Below, piece by piece: positions 35,334 through 46,716 of a stretch of DNA of 64,000 bases (positions are counted from its first letter, which is position 1; each line of letters opens with the position of its first letter). The stretch covers positions 168,079 to 232,078 of the forward strand of contig QANZ01032780.1 of NCBI GenBank assembly GCA_003254925.1, read 5' to 3'. This DNA is from Chamaecrista fasciculata. Taxonomy: Eukaryota; Streptophyta; Magnoliopsida; Fabales; Fabaceae. The notes under the pieces were generated by a model. That model saw only the letters and a list, made by a program, of their open reading frames with translations. It was not told the DNA's origin and made no database searches. The position numbers were made by a program, and so were the translations under genes.

Positions 35334-37190
35334 ATGGCTATGGCAATCTCAACAGGGCCCGTTTCTTTCCCAACCACCAGCACCCATGGCGACGCTAGTA
35401 ATCCCCACAGCGCCATTCACACTCGTCTTCTTCAATTCTTGAAGGAACCTTCTTCCATTCACATCTCTCACCTCAAACAAATCCACTCTCAAACGCTGCG
35501 TTTCATCCCCAACGACCACCCCCAATTCCTCTTCCTCCATAGCAGAATTCTCCATTTCTCGTCTCTCGTCGATCTTCATTATGCCACTCGCGTTTTTAAT
35601 CACATTCCCAACCCCAAAAACTCCTTCATGTGGAACACTCTAATAAGAGCTTATGCCCGAAGCCCCCTTTTCAAAGAACACGCCATACAGCTTTACAAAT
35701 CGATGGTGGAAGAAGAATCGGCAATGCCTGATAAGCATACATACCCGTTTGTTTTAAAGGCCTGTGCCTATTTGTTTTGTTTGTTTGAAGGGAAACAAAT
35801 TCATGGGCATCTTTTGAAATTTGGGTTTGATTCTGATGTGCATATTTGTAACAGTTTGATTCATTTCTATGCTACTTGTGGGTGTTTAGACATTGCACAG
35901 AAGGTGTTTGATAAAATGCCCGAGAGAAGTGAGGTTTCTTGGAATGTTTTAATTGATTCCTACGTGAGGGTTGGTGAATATGAAACTGCTCTGAAACTGT
36001 TCATTGAGATGCAAAAAGCATATGAGCCTGATAATTATACTATGCAAAGTGTTATTACTGCTTGTGCTGGTTTAGGGGCTTTGTCTTTAGGTTTGTGGGC
36101 TCATGCTTATATTTTGAAAAACTGTGAGATGAATATGGCTGATGATGTTTTGATCAATAGTTGCTTGGTGGATATGTACTGTAAATGTGGATCCTTAGAA
36201 ATTGCTGAACAAGTCTTTGAAACCATGCCTATAAAGGATGTAAATTCATGGAATTCCATGATTTTAGGTCTTGCCATGCATGGAAAGGCTGAAGCAGCAT
36301 TGGACTATTTTACCCGTATTGTGAAGACAGAGAGATTTTCACCCAACTCTATCACTTTTGTTTGTGTACTGAGTGCTTGTAATCACAGAGGCAAGGTTAA
36401 AGAGGGGCTTGAGTATTTTAATATGATGATCAAAGACTATAATATAGAACCAAGATTAGAGCACTATGGATGTCTTGTTGATCTTCTTGCTCGTGCCGGG
36501 CGCATCGAAGAGGCTCTGAATTGGGTTTCTGAAATGCCGATGAAACCCGATGCTGTGATCTGGAGAAGTCTTTTGGATGCTTGCTGCAAGCAACAAGAAA
36601 GTGTTGAGCTAAGTGAAGAAATGGCCAAGCAAATTTTTAATTCCTCAGAGGAGACTAATGTTTGTAGTGGAGTTTACGTACTTCTTTCCAAAGTCTATGC
36701 TTCAGCTAAAAGATTGAATGATGCAGGATTGGTTAGAAAACTAATGACTGATAAGGGTATAACTAAAGAGCCTGGATGTAGTTTAGTTGAGATAGATGGT
36801 GTCACTCATGAATTTTTTGCAGGAGACACTACACATCCCCAAAGTGAGGATATATATAAGTTTTTGAATGAGATTGAGGAGAAGCTAGAATCAATTGGGT
36901 ATTCACCTGATTACTCATCAAGTGCATCTATGGTTGATGAGATTGATAATGGAAGACAAAGTGAGAGTACCATGAAGCTGCACAGTGAGAGACTTGCCAT
37001 AGCTTTTGGGCTTATGAGCTTAAAACCAGGTGTGCCAATAAGAATATTCAAGAATCTCAGGGTCTGCAATGACTGCCATAACGTGACCAAATTGATCTCC
37101 AGTTTTTATAATGTGGAGATAATTGTGAGAGATCGTGCTCGGTTTCATCACTTTAAAGATGGAACCTGTTCTTGTAAAGATTACTGGTGA
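35334..37190 (+). CDS. CRR28: DYW-class pentatricopeptide RNA-editing factor, CRR28-like
   Basis: An intronless 618-residue gene. By recall it matches Arabidopsis CRR28, which edits plastid ndh transcripts (ndhB and ndhD) needed for the NADH dehydrogenase-like complex; the orthology is inferred from conserved stretches such as EPDNYTMQSVITACAGLGAL and PMKPDAVIWRSLLDACCK. The N-terminus (about 1-40, Ser/Thr-rich, few acids) fits an organelle transit peptide. PLS-type repeats run from about 70 to 430, then E/E+ motifs, then a DYW deaminase domain. In that domain H550-x-E552 (HSE) and C578/C581 (CNDC) form the zinc and catalytic site, followed by a CSC cluster and the terminal DYW. Length is normal for the family. 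The start at 35334 is the first Met; a second is two codons on. No operon-like link to its neighbours. Confidence 0.9.
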   Translation: MAMAISTGPVSFPTTSTHGDASNPHSAIHTRLLQFLKEPSSIHISHLKQIHSQTLRFIPNDHPQFLFLHSRILHFSSLVDLHYATRVFNHIPNPKNSFMWNTLIRAYARSPLFKEHAIQLYKSMVEEESAMPDKHTYPFVLKACAYLFCLFEGKQIHGHLLKFGFDSDVHICNSLIHFYATCGCLDIAQKVFDKMPERSEVSWNVLIDSYVRVGEYETALKLFIEMQKAYEPDNYTMQSVITACAGLGALSLGLWAHAYILKNCEMNMADDVLINSCLVDMYCKCGSLEIAEQVFETMPIKDVNSWNSMILGLAMHGKAEAALDYFTRIVKTERFSPNSITFVCVLSACNHRGKVKEGLEYFNMMIKDYNIEPRLEHYGCLVDLLARAGRIEEALNWVSEMPMKPDAVIWRSLLDACCKQQESVELSEEMAKQIFNSSEETNVCSGVYVLLSKVYASAKRLNDAGLVRKLMTDKGITKEPGCSLVEIDGVTHEFFAGDTTHPQSEDIYKFLNEIEEKLESIGYSPDYSSSASMVDEIDNGRQSESTMKLHSERLAIAFGLMSLKPGVPIRIFKNLRVCNDCHNVTKLISSFYNVEIIVRDRARFHHFKDGTCSCKDYW

Positions 37191-38218
37191 ATTATGCTAT
37201 TGTGTTAGTTGTCATGCACTATTATATGCTTGTGTTGTATGTGTTATGTATAGCTAAAGTAAAACTTCTTGCAAATTGTAAGAAAATAATTGTTGTGAAA
37301 GATTCTTGCACAGTTTTCTTATGCTAATGGACTAATGACACATTGCCATCTTGTTGGCCCAAACAACGATATGCAAACGTAATTATGATGGGCATTAGAA
37401 AAATATGTGTATTAGTTTCTCCATTGGGTTTGACTTAGAGGATGGATAAACTCATAAACTAAGAGTTGTAATAAGTAATTTTTTTTACATATATTTATAC
37501 GCATAAGCTTCACAATTTATATAATAGAAAAGTCGAACGAAACTTTCAATTAATCAAATAATACAAATTTAAAAAATAGAAGATTGATAATTTGTAAGTA
37601 TTGTTGAAACAAAAAAAAACGAAAAAAAAAAAGACATTATTGATCCCATATGAGAAATAAGCTTATGATTAAAATTTTGTATGTTCATAGTATCAATTTT
37701 ACTGGCTTTTAAATCTTAGAAGAAATCTGTCATAAAATCTAGCAGCAAACAAGTCGTATGGGGATTTAATTTTCTTAAAGACAATAATCACACTATCAAA
37801 GCCTATACTATGTTTCTAACAAGATGGAGAACTTTTTTAAAGAAAGACAAAACACAAATATAAATTTGGATAAAAACACCACCAAAACATGGAGAATTAG
37901 AGATCTATTTAAAAGAAAACAAGAATAAAGAAAAACACCTTGAAAAATATTGATAAATGCGCATCAGATTGCTCCTATGACCGTTTATCTTGTCATATTT
38001 GTGGTGGTCTCGTGTTAAGACGATTTTCTCTGATCATCTTTTCACCTATCTCAGCCTATAAATGTTCGTTGTAATCTTCTTATTCTAGATATGACTTTTT
38101 TTTCCAAGACACCCATTAACTTTTGTCTTAATTATTTGTTGATTTGATTTGATCATTAACAAGACTCTGTTTCGTTGTGTTTTCTTGCATGTATTTAACG
38201 AAACTTTGTTAGAGGTAT
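37191..38218. other. no gene seen; 3' flank of the editing factor
   Basis: AT-rich DNA. The 21-base phrase cataaactaagagttgtaat (37452) reappears near 45461, beyond the LINE, suggesting shared repeat sequence. No coding signal up to the LINE target site. Confidence 0.5.
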
Positions 38219-38230
38219 TAATTACTCATT

Positions 38231-38449
38231 ACTAGGAAAAGAAGCTTGGAGCTCCCAACTGATACTATTGACAATACCACAGGCATGCTGGAATTTGGGC
38301 AAAGCTCGGGGTCAAACAAGAAGCTAAAGCAACCTGCACTCACTGAAACAGTTATGGACACTTGGATTGAAGATCTTGCTGCGCTTTTTGGCGACTGTCT
38401 GCTTGGGTTAGGAGAAGCTGTCCCACAAACAGCTCCCGAGTCACCATGA
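38231..38449 (+). pseudogene. LINE ORF1, C-terminal remnant
   Basis: About 70 codons remain, ending ...VPQTAPESP and a TGA that overlaps the ATG of ORF2 (ATGA), the usual compact L1 arrangement. The RNA-binding part has been lost to 5' truncation. Confidence 0.6.
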
Positions 38450-40954
38450 ATCTCATCTCCTCGAACTGCAGAGGCCTTGGCAAAGCTTCTACAAAACATA
38501 GACTTAGTAGTTTAGCTTCTATGTTTAATCCTAGTATTTTATTTATCCAAGAAACCAAATGTGGTACTAGTCAATGTTCTAAGTTATGTTCTAGTTTGTC
38601 TTATAACCACTTTTGGGTAGTTGAACCTGTAGGCTTGAAGGGTGGCCTTCTTTTGTGTTGGGATAGCCAAGTTCAACTTTCTGTTTTATCCAGCTCTGAG
38701 CACTGGATCTTTTGTAAGGTGTTAATGAAGAACAATTGTTGTTTTTACTTGTCCTGTGTCTATGGCCCCCCTAAAATTCAAGATAGAGGTATACTTTGGG
38801 ACCATCTTCGAAGTAATAACCCTGGTAATGAGCCTTGGATCATCATGGGAGACTTCAACCAAGTGCTGACCTCTAAAGATAAGCTCAGTAGATGCAACAC
38901 TTCAAAAGGATGTGATTCCTTCAATTCTATTTTGATGGATCGGGGTCTTGTTGAAATACCTTCCCTGGGGGGTGGTATACTTGGACAAACAACAGGAAAA
39001 ATCATGACCTGGTTTGGGAGAGGCTTGATAGAGCTCTCACCAATCAAGACTGGTTAAACCTCTACCCTACTGCATGCTGTAAGACTCTCACGTTATTTGC
39101 CTCTGATCACTCCCCCATCCTTGTCCAACTTGACAAAGAGGATGAGATCAAGCGCAACAAGAGATTCATGTTTGAGAATTTCTGGTTAAAAAATGAAGAC
39201 TGTCATGGAATTGTTAGGACATGTTGGAGTAACCACCATCAAGGATCTGTTGCTTACAAGGTTGTATGCAAGCTCAAAGCCACTTCCAAATCCCCCAGCA
39301 CTTGGAACAAATCGCATTATGGCAATCTTAAGTATAGGATTCGCCAGGCTGAGCAAGATCTTGGTAAGCTTCAGGAAAATTTGTCCTTTGCCAACAATTG
39401 CAGTGCTGAGGCAGAGCTGAGAGCTGAACTAAATTCCCTCCTTGATAGTGAGCACTAGTTATGGAAACAAATGGCTAAACAGCAATGGGCCAAAGATGGG
39501 GACAGAAACACTAGGTTTTTTCAAGCTGTTGTGAAGCAGAGAAGAAACGAAAATCGTATTCATGACCTCAAAGATGACAGTGGGAATTGGACCTGCAGAC
39601 AATCTGATATCAAAATCATCATTGAGAATTGCTTCAGGAACCTCTACTCAAACTTGAACACAGACACCAATCCCTCATCCTTTTCCACTTTTGTGCAGAA
39701 TATTAAACTCCCATAACTCAATGATCAACAGATTGCTGCTCCTGTCACCAAAATGGAAATTGAATTTGCAGTGTTCCAGATGAATGGAAACAAGGCTCCT
39801 GGCCCTGATGGCTTCCCAGTTTCCTTCTTTCAACACTACTGGCCTGAAATTCAAAATGATGTCTACTCCATGGTGGCTTCCTTCTTCAATAGGGTTTATC
39901 TCCTAAAGGAACTGAACAATACTAATATTGTCCTTATAGCCAAAAAACATTGCTCTGAGAAAGTGGCTGACTATAGGCCAATAAGCCTTTGCAATGTCAG
40001 CTATCAGATAATTTCTAAGGTTTTTGCTAATAGACTCAGAGATGTCATCCCCTCCCTGATCACTGAGTACCAAAATGCTTTTGTCAAAGATAGATGCATC
40101 TCTCACAACATTATTCTGGCTGGTGAAGTTTTTCATCACATTAGCAAGCAAAGAAAGAGTAAGAATTTTTGGTGTGGCTTCAAGGTTGACTTTGCAAATG
40201 CCTTCGAAAAGATTTCCTGGGAATTCCTTCTACAAGTCATGACTGAGATGAACTTTCCACCTCTGTGGATCACTCTCACACACCAATGCATTTCCACTAC
40301 TAGGATCCAAGTTTCTTTTAACGAATCTTCTACTGATGACATGCATCCTAGTTGTGGGCTCAGGCAAGGTGACCCCTTGTCACCTTACCTCTTTCTCCTC
40401 TGCATTAATGTACTCTCCCTTAAACTCATCAAGATGGAAGAATCTAAAGAAATTCAAGGGGTCAAGATTAGCAGAAGAAGTCCTGGGATCAGCCACTTAC
40501 TTTATGCTGATGACTGTCTCTTGTTCTTCAGAGCTGACCTGGCTTCTTATGGGCTAATCAAGGAGGTTCTTGACAACTTTGCCAAAATTTCAGGGCTTAA
40601 AGTTAACAATGACAAGTCAGTCTGTACATTCAGTCCTAATACTCCAATGAAGTTTGTTAAAATGATGACAAAACTCATTGGATGTAACCATGCTACTGAT
40701 ATAGGTATTTATCTTGGTAACCATGTGGATGGTAAGAATAGTGCCCTCAAATCCTTCAATGTCTTCCTTGAAACTCTGAAGGGGAGATTACAAGGTTGGC
40801 AGAGAAATCTTCTTTCCTAAGCTGGGCGTATTACTCTAATTAAGTCTGTTTTGGGATCCCTTGCGGTTTACTATCTGTCGCATATCAAACTCACTCTTTC
40901 CCATGCTCAAGAATGCGACTCTTTGATCAATAAGTTCTTATGGAGGAATGGTGC
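38446..40954 (+). pseudogene. LINE ORF2: endonuclease and reverse transcriptase part
   Basis: It starts NLISSNCRGLG, the opening of an AP-type endonuclease, with IQETKC and GDFN further on and SDHSP near 39105 in another frame. The reverse transcriptase follows, with GPDGFP near 39800, FKVDFANAF near 40180 and YADD at 40503-40514. Four in-frame stops in ORF2 overall and one frame change in a G-run near 38970 break it. It is cut at 40954 by the LTR and resumes at 43056. Confidence 0.88.
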
Positions 40955-43055
40955 TGTTGGGAATTCTAGGCGTCAAACGCAGCGGAAGCAAATATAAAAT
41001 TTAAATAAAATGCGCCAGGCCAAAGAATTCCCGAACGGATCCGCTAGTTGAATTTAAAACCTGTTAAGATAGTGGTATACCTCACGAGTTCCAATCGGTT
41101 TGGTTGTACGGGGCGTTTCCTAGAAGTCCACGTAACGCGTCCTTCCTCCACCGGTGATCCACACGAACAGTTTTTCGGGCACCAAGGTGCTAGCCTTCCG
41201 TTCTTTTCTCCAAAAGAACCAGGGACCAATCTACAATGCTTTTGAATTCAAGAACTCCTTCTTGAATCAAAAGGTATGAGTGGCGCAAACTGAGAAGAAG
41301 ACCCCACAAGAACTCCTTTTTGTTTTTCCTTCTCTCACAAACCCTAATTTTTGGTGGTGCAAATCGAATTTCCTAACTCCTTAGGCAAAGTCGATTTTTC
41401 CTCTCTCAACTCTTGGGAGCCAAAAATTTCTCTCACTTGGAAGAGCTAGGGTTGAAGGTGGCGATTTCTCTCTTCTCTCTCTACAAGGAGGAAGACCAAA
41501 AATCACAAAATGAATTCTCACTTACTCTAGGCGCCTAGCCCTAGGGTTTTTAAATTATATTTAGAGCATTATTATAATTCTAAAATTATAATATTATGAC
41601 TTCATGAATTGAATTTTAAATTAAAATTACCTTAATATTTAATTTAAATTCAAATCGTAATCTTAGGGAATCAGATGGAAGATCAAATCTTCCCTTGGGA
41701 CCCACTAAGCCATGCGCCATATGCCTCTAAAATCCCTTTGGAATTTTATAAATCAAAATCATTCTTAACAATTAGGAAGTCATGATTTTCGAAAGATCAT
41801 GAGTTAAGATATTCCCTAATATCTATGATTCAAATCTTTTGATATCTCTATCAAATCTTTTGAATTCAAACTCATGATTTAAATTAATAAAACATTTTTT
41901 TATTAATAAAAGGCCCTATGAGGCGCCACCCTCATAAACAATATTGGAGAATTTTATAAATCAATAATTTCCTAACTTTTAGGAATCTTATCTGATTTAT
42001 TATTCCCTAATATTATAATTGTAAATAGATTAATCCCTATTAATCATTTAACAATTATTATATTTAAACTTGTGCCACAAATTTAAATATTTCACAACTG
42101 TAGATTATTTAAGACAAGACTTAATGTCCCAGACATTTTGCTGTGTCTTAAATTGTGCCACCGGAGTGACCCACGAATTAACCCTAATTCGTGTCCCTTT
42201 AAGCGGTGTCCTGATCCTGCTCATGTGTGACCCAACAGGCCCCACGTGAAGTTGGCAGCAAGCCATCCCTATGACCTACAAGTCGAGAGCGGACTCTAGC
42301 AAGCCATCACGACTACTTAAAACACGTGAGTTATCGTTTTTACCAAAACTGACTTAACCTTAGTACCACCTTGTCATAGACCCTATTGTCACACAATATC
42401 TTGGTCATGGATTAGGCACAGGAAAGTCATCCATAATCCAAACCACAACTTTCTCGATTTCTTGAGTTAGTCCCATTTCCCAGCGTGGCCACGCATTTCC
42501 TGGACAGACTCATCGAGGGCGCCAGTAAGATATCTCTCATGTTAATGAGGGACAAAATCCCATCTTGGCCAATCCACATTCCTCAGCACGGCAATCAACC
42601 AAACCCGTACCTAGCCCTTATGGCTACCCTGCTACGGGCAACGTTAGACTAGGCCAAAGTCTGACAACTGCAACGCCGGAATAATGATGACCTCAGGTCT
42701 AAGGCGTCGTGACAGGCGTACAGGAGAGGCAAGCTGATGACTAAACCCATGCAGGACTCTCCGGGTCATGTCCAGCAACTTGTAACCCTTTACATAATTG
42801 CACCATGACTCTCGTTCCAGCATCTAGTGCATGCATCTCTATGCACCGAGGTCATGCTGGTCTTAGTTCATTTCAAGTTCCCACTTGAATGAGCGACCAG
42901 GGACAGTTTAGACTAATTATCACATAATTAATCAGGGATTGTTATCATAGTAAACATGCTAATAATATGATAACCATTAATTTATCTCTATAAATTAATC
43001 AATATGTTCAAAACATATTTATAAAATGATTGGCCCTAGGGCACAATCTCCAACA
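40955..43055 (+). mobile_element. solo LTR inside the LINE (fossil)
   Basis: A 2101-base LTR starting TGTTGG and ending CCAACA, with no internal region. It splits ORF2 of the LINE between the codons for N-G-A and N-N-K, so it is younger than the LINE. Only three bases (GCT) repeat at its borders, so the exact target duplication is unclear. The 3' end matches 1-291 of the window. Superfamily is not assigned. Confidence 0.85.
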
Positions 43056-44607
43056 GCTAACAACAAATGCCTCCATATGATCAACTGGTCTAAAATTTGC
43101 ACCCCAAAGTTCTCTGGAGGTCTTGGTATTCAGAATACCATGGATTTCAATAAAGCTTTGCTTACCAAGCAAGTTTGGAAGATCTACTCAAATCCTAGGT
43201 GTCTTTATAGCAGAATTATGTCTGGTAAATATTGAAAGAGTCCCAGCTGTGATAATCTCAAATGTCCCTCGGATGCCTCCCATAGGTGGAAGGGTATGTT
43301 TAAGGCTTTTGACTCAATTAAGCACACTTTCAAGTGGCAGGTTGAAAATGGCAGGAAAATTTCCCTCCAAAGTGACAAATGGTACAACCCTCACACAGCT
43401 TTTGAGGCTTCTAAGAAGGTCAGCGATCTCCTTGATCCAAATGATCATTGGAAAAGTAATGAAATCCTGCAGCACTATAATAATGAGGATTCAACCTCCA
43501 TCCTTAACATTGTCCCTTCCACCAAAGACAATGAGGACACCCTCAACTTCACACCCTCTGTCAGTGGCATCTATACTGTTAAGGAAGGTTACAAGTTATT
43601 TAATAACTTGCACTCCAACCATACCTACCGCAACAACAGTTATCATGGCAATCAGATTATGTGCTGGAAAACACTCTGGAAGATTGATGTTCCTCCAAAG
43701 ATTCTATGTTTCTTCTGGAAACTTTGCCAAAGAGGCCTTCCTCTTCGCGACGCTTTAATCAGAAGGAATTTCAGGGTTCTTGACATGTGTGCCTTGAATT
43801 GCACAATGCTGGAAACTGCTCAACACCTTTTTGTTGATTGCCCTCTTGCTAGGGCATGCTGGTTTGGCTGTCGACTCAATTGCTTACTGATTGGGTTAAT
43901 GGGGATCTCCACAAATGGCACACTGATCTTGTTGCAGGTTACAAGTGCAAGGGCAGCTCCCAAATGCCAAATGCCACGATTGAATATGTTGTCATACTCT
44001 GTTGGAGCATCTATTCTCTCAGAAAAAAAAAAAAACCATCTTCAACAACCTCAACATCACCCCGCAGACAGTTATTTCATTGGCTGACATGACTTTTGCA
44101 GACCATACTAGTTTTGGTCAGAGACACCATCAACAAAATACCACTGTGAGGTCAAATAATTTTACCTCACCTCATCCAGGATCTCCACATCATCAGCTGG
44201 CTCTCAACCTGATTGTGGATGGACACCACTGGAAACACACGAGGAAACAAGGTATCATTGTCTATAATTATATCACTGGACTGCAGAACTTGATCTACAG
44301 CTCTGTGTACAATGACAAACGTGACTTGGTGACTAACATCTTGGTCATCATTCGGCATGTGTTGGACATCCTTGCTCTCCAGGGCATCACAGATGTTGTT
44401 ATCTGGTGCCCAAATAAAAGAGTTGTTCGTCACCTTAACAACAAGAGCCGCTCACACCAAGACAGAGACACTCTCATAAAGAACATTATGACGATGTCCT
44501 CCTCTTTTCGCACTCTGGTTTTTCATTCTACTAATGCAACTATAGATGCTAGTTACTTCTACATGCTTAAATCCTGTATGGTAGGGTATTCTCTCTGTAA
44601 CCTTTAA
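43056..44607 (+). pseudogene. LINE ORF2: zinc-knuckle-like region and RNase H-like end
   Basis: After the LTR the frame resumes with CLHMINWSKICTPKFSGGLG, the usual segment after the reverse transcriptase. A zf-RVT-like stretch follows (YTVKEGYKLF, WKIDVPPKILCFFWKLC, AQHLFVDCPLARACW). From 44002 a different frame gives an RNase H-like C-terminus (LNLIVDGHHWKHTRKQG), so at least one frame change lies near 43900-44030. One stop lies at about 43233. Confidence 0.8.
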
Positions 44608-44918
44608 CCTGTTTCTTTACTGAATAAAAAAAAATAATTACTCATTTCAACATAATCTCACACTGAATAAAAAAAAAATAATTACACCATCAACATAATC
44701 TCTTCTTGTTAGATGCACATGAAAATTTGTTTTAAGAAGAGATTAAAGGGTGAAAAATATTCATTATTATATAAAAATATATGTCAAACATTTTTGTACA
44801 CGGGATGAAATAAAGAGTTCTAAAGCCTCCCACCAGCACTACCACCACCACCACAGGTGGAGTAGAATCATTGATCAACAGAGACTCAAAAGGATAGGTT
44901 GTTCAATACCTCAATTTT

Positions 44919-45108
44919 TTTTTGTTACAAAAAACGTTTAGGTGAGTTGAGGCCGAGAATTCACTAAGGTCAAGGCATGCCTCTAGGCTCTATGAACGTT
45001 TATAAAGATACTTATAAATTGCCTACCAATAAGATCCTCACATCGACAACGGTAATCGAACTCACCTTGTGAGTTATAAGTCAACTCTTTGCCAGTTGAG
45101 TTATTGAC
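44919..45108 (-). mobile_element. tRNA-derived SINE
   Basis: Minus strand: the head has actcaactggcaaag (A-box type) and ggtgagttcgattacc (B-box type). The body runs to a tail of gtaacaaaaaaaaa at the low-coordinate end. It is flanked by an exact 16-base duplication, TCAATACCTCAATTTT (44903-44918 and 45109-45124). It is a different family from the Au-like SINE at 10008. I cannot name it. Confidence 0.8.
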
Positions 45109-45132
45109 TCAATACCTCAATTTTGATTATCA

Positions 45133-45135
45133 TAT

Positions 45136-45182
<47 letters not shown>

Positions 45183-45183
45183 G
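45133..45183. repeat. compound TA and GA microsatellite
   Basis: A run of TA units passes directly into a run of GA units. Confidence 0.9.
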
Positions 45184-45339
45184 ATTAAGTGTATTTTAAT
45201 TGTTATTTAATACTTCAATAACGCTGATGTAGAGGCATGTTTCAAAGATCATGGATAGGTTACATAATTCAGACGCAACTTGTGTTTCACTACTTCATCT
45301 ACATACACATATGGGATTGTATTAAAATTTAAAAGGACG

Positions 45340-45700
45340 TGAATGAATTTGAAAGTCTTGAAATATGAGTTAGGCTAACCACTTGGGAGTGATAACTGCC
45401 TGGTGACATAGAAATATAGAATTTTTAATGAAATTGTGGTGATTATGTTCATGTTCATAATTCATAAACTAAGAGTTGTAATATGAGTTAGGCTTTATGA
45501 ATTTGCAAGTCTTGAAATATGAGTTAGGCTAACCACATGCACCACACAGTTTCCAGCACACGCATTCATTTCCAACATAGATTTTTAATGAAATTGTGGT
45601 AATTATGTTCATGTTCATTTAACAGAACTTTCGATAAAGCCAAACAGAGATATAAACTCTGTTTCTTTTTGTTATATCTCTGTTTGGTACCAAAAACAAA
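45340..45700. repeat. imperfect tandem duplication of about 155-160 bases, and a hairpin
   Basis: The phrases agtcttgaaatatgagttag and atttttaatgaaattgtggt each occur twice, 154-160 bases apart. At 45639-45691 ccaaacagagatataa faces its complement, and aacagaactttcgat flanks that hairpin on both sides. No gene is seen between here and the DUF569 gene's 3' end. Confidence 0.7.
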
Positions 45701-46716
45701 AACAGAACTTTCGATATTTTTATTAATTTATGCCAACATCAGAGACAATATGGCAGGTCACGCACATGATCTTTTGGGCTATATATCATCTAAATTATGT
45801 CAATTAGCCTTTGTTACCCTTTAAGATTATTTATTATTATATAATTTCTCTGAGCCAGCCAATCAAATCATTTCCATATGATGGAAAGCTTTCAGCTCAC
45901 ATACAATTCCTAATTATTGAGTTCCGTAACTTTCGGTTCATGATTGTTTCTTTTTTCATATACCCTTAGTTTCAGGTTCCTTAATTTCTTTCTTCAATCT
46001 AAAAAATCAATAAAGCAATTCTTAAAACATTTTAGCTTTGTGTAAAATATTCATTTTACGACTTTTTTTAGAGAAACGTTTGTTCCGATGGATAGACTTG
46101 AGAGTATATTACTCAAAATAAACAAAAAGAAGAAACGACCATCTTTTATCAACTTTTAGAAATAATATGATTAAAGTGCCATAACCAATTAAAATTAGTT
46201 CCCCACAAAGGGCTTGAAGAAAATAAATTCTAGAATAAACGAAAGGCTGCTTTTAAGGAACAAAATAAAAAAATTGATATATCTTACAATACAAAGTATC
46301 TGCCACTGTTTATCTGACCAAATCAGAAGAACCCATGAAGCACAGAAAATTACAAAGCCACCTAACAACAAAACTCTCTCCATCTTCAAGAAAGACTGCT
46401 TATCTAAATACTATAGCCAATAAATTAAGAATCCCCAACAAATTGAACAAAAAGAATGGTATACAGAACCATAGCATGCCATTGATGAGCCAATAATGCT
46501 GCTATATATGAGCTATGAATCCTTCACAATGACAGCTTCAAAAGTGCCTCTTTGATTCAGAACTTTATGTCCTCTGTGATTTGTAAATGCAACAAAGACG
46601 AAACCTCCTAATATATTCCTAAACGCTTTCATATAAAGTTTGAATATGTACACAGGCCTTGCTCTTGAACAGATTCAAGAGTCAGAATGAAATCTTATAC
46701 ACTATAGCCAGCCATC

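Larger units (their letters stand above)
38231..44634 (+). mobile_element. L1-type LINE, 5' truncated, with a later LTR insertion
   Basis: It is flanked by a 12-base duplication, TAATTACTCATT (38219-38230 and 44635-44646), and ends in a short A-rich tail. Without the solo LTR at 40955-43055 it is about 4.3 kb. It starts in the last part of ORF1 and holds ORF2 with endonuclease, reverse transcriptase, a zinc-knuckle-like region and an RNase H-like 3' end. It is inactive: ORF2 has a frameshift near 38970 and in-frame stops at about 39456, 39714, 40818 and 43233. A partial tandem copy of the tail and target site follows at 44650-44710. Confidence 0.92.

Noticed and set aside
38218-38558. Minus-strand frames over the start of the LINE
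   Set aside because: They overlap ORF1/ORF2 of the LINE, whose plus-strand frame shows family motifs.
43123-43758. A 211-residue plus-strand frame in the LINE
   Set aside because: It is an out-of-frame shadow; the parallel frame carries the recognisable zf-RVT-like motifs.
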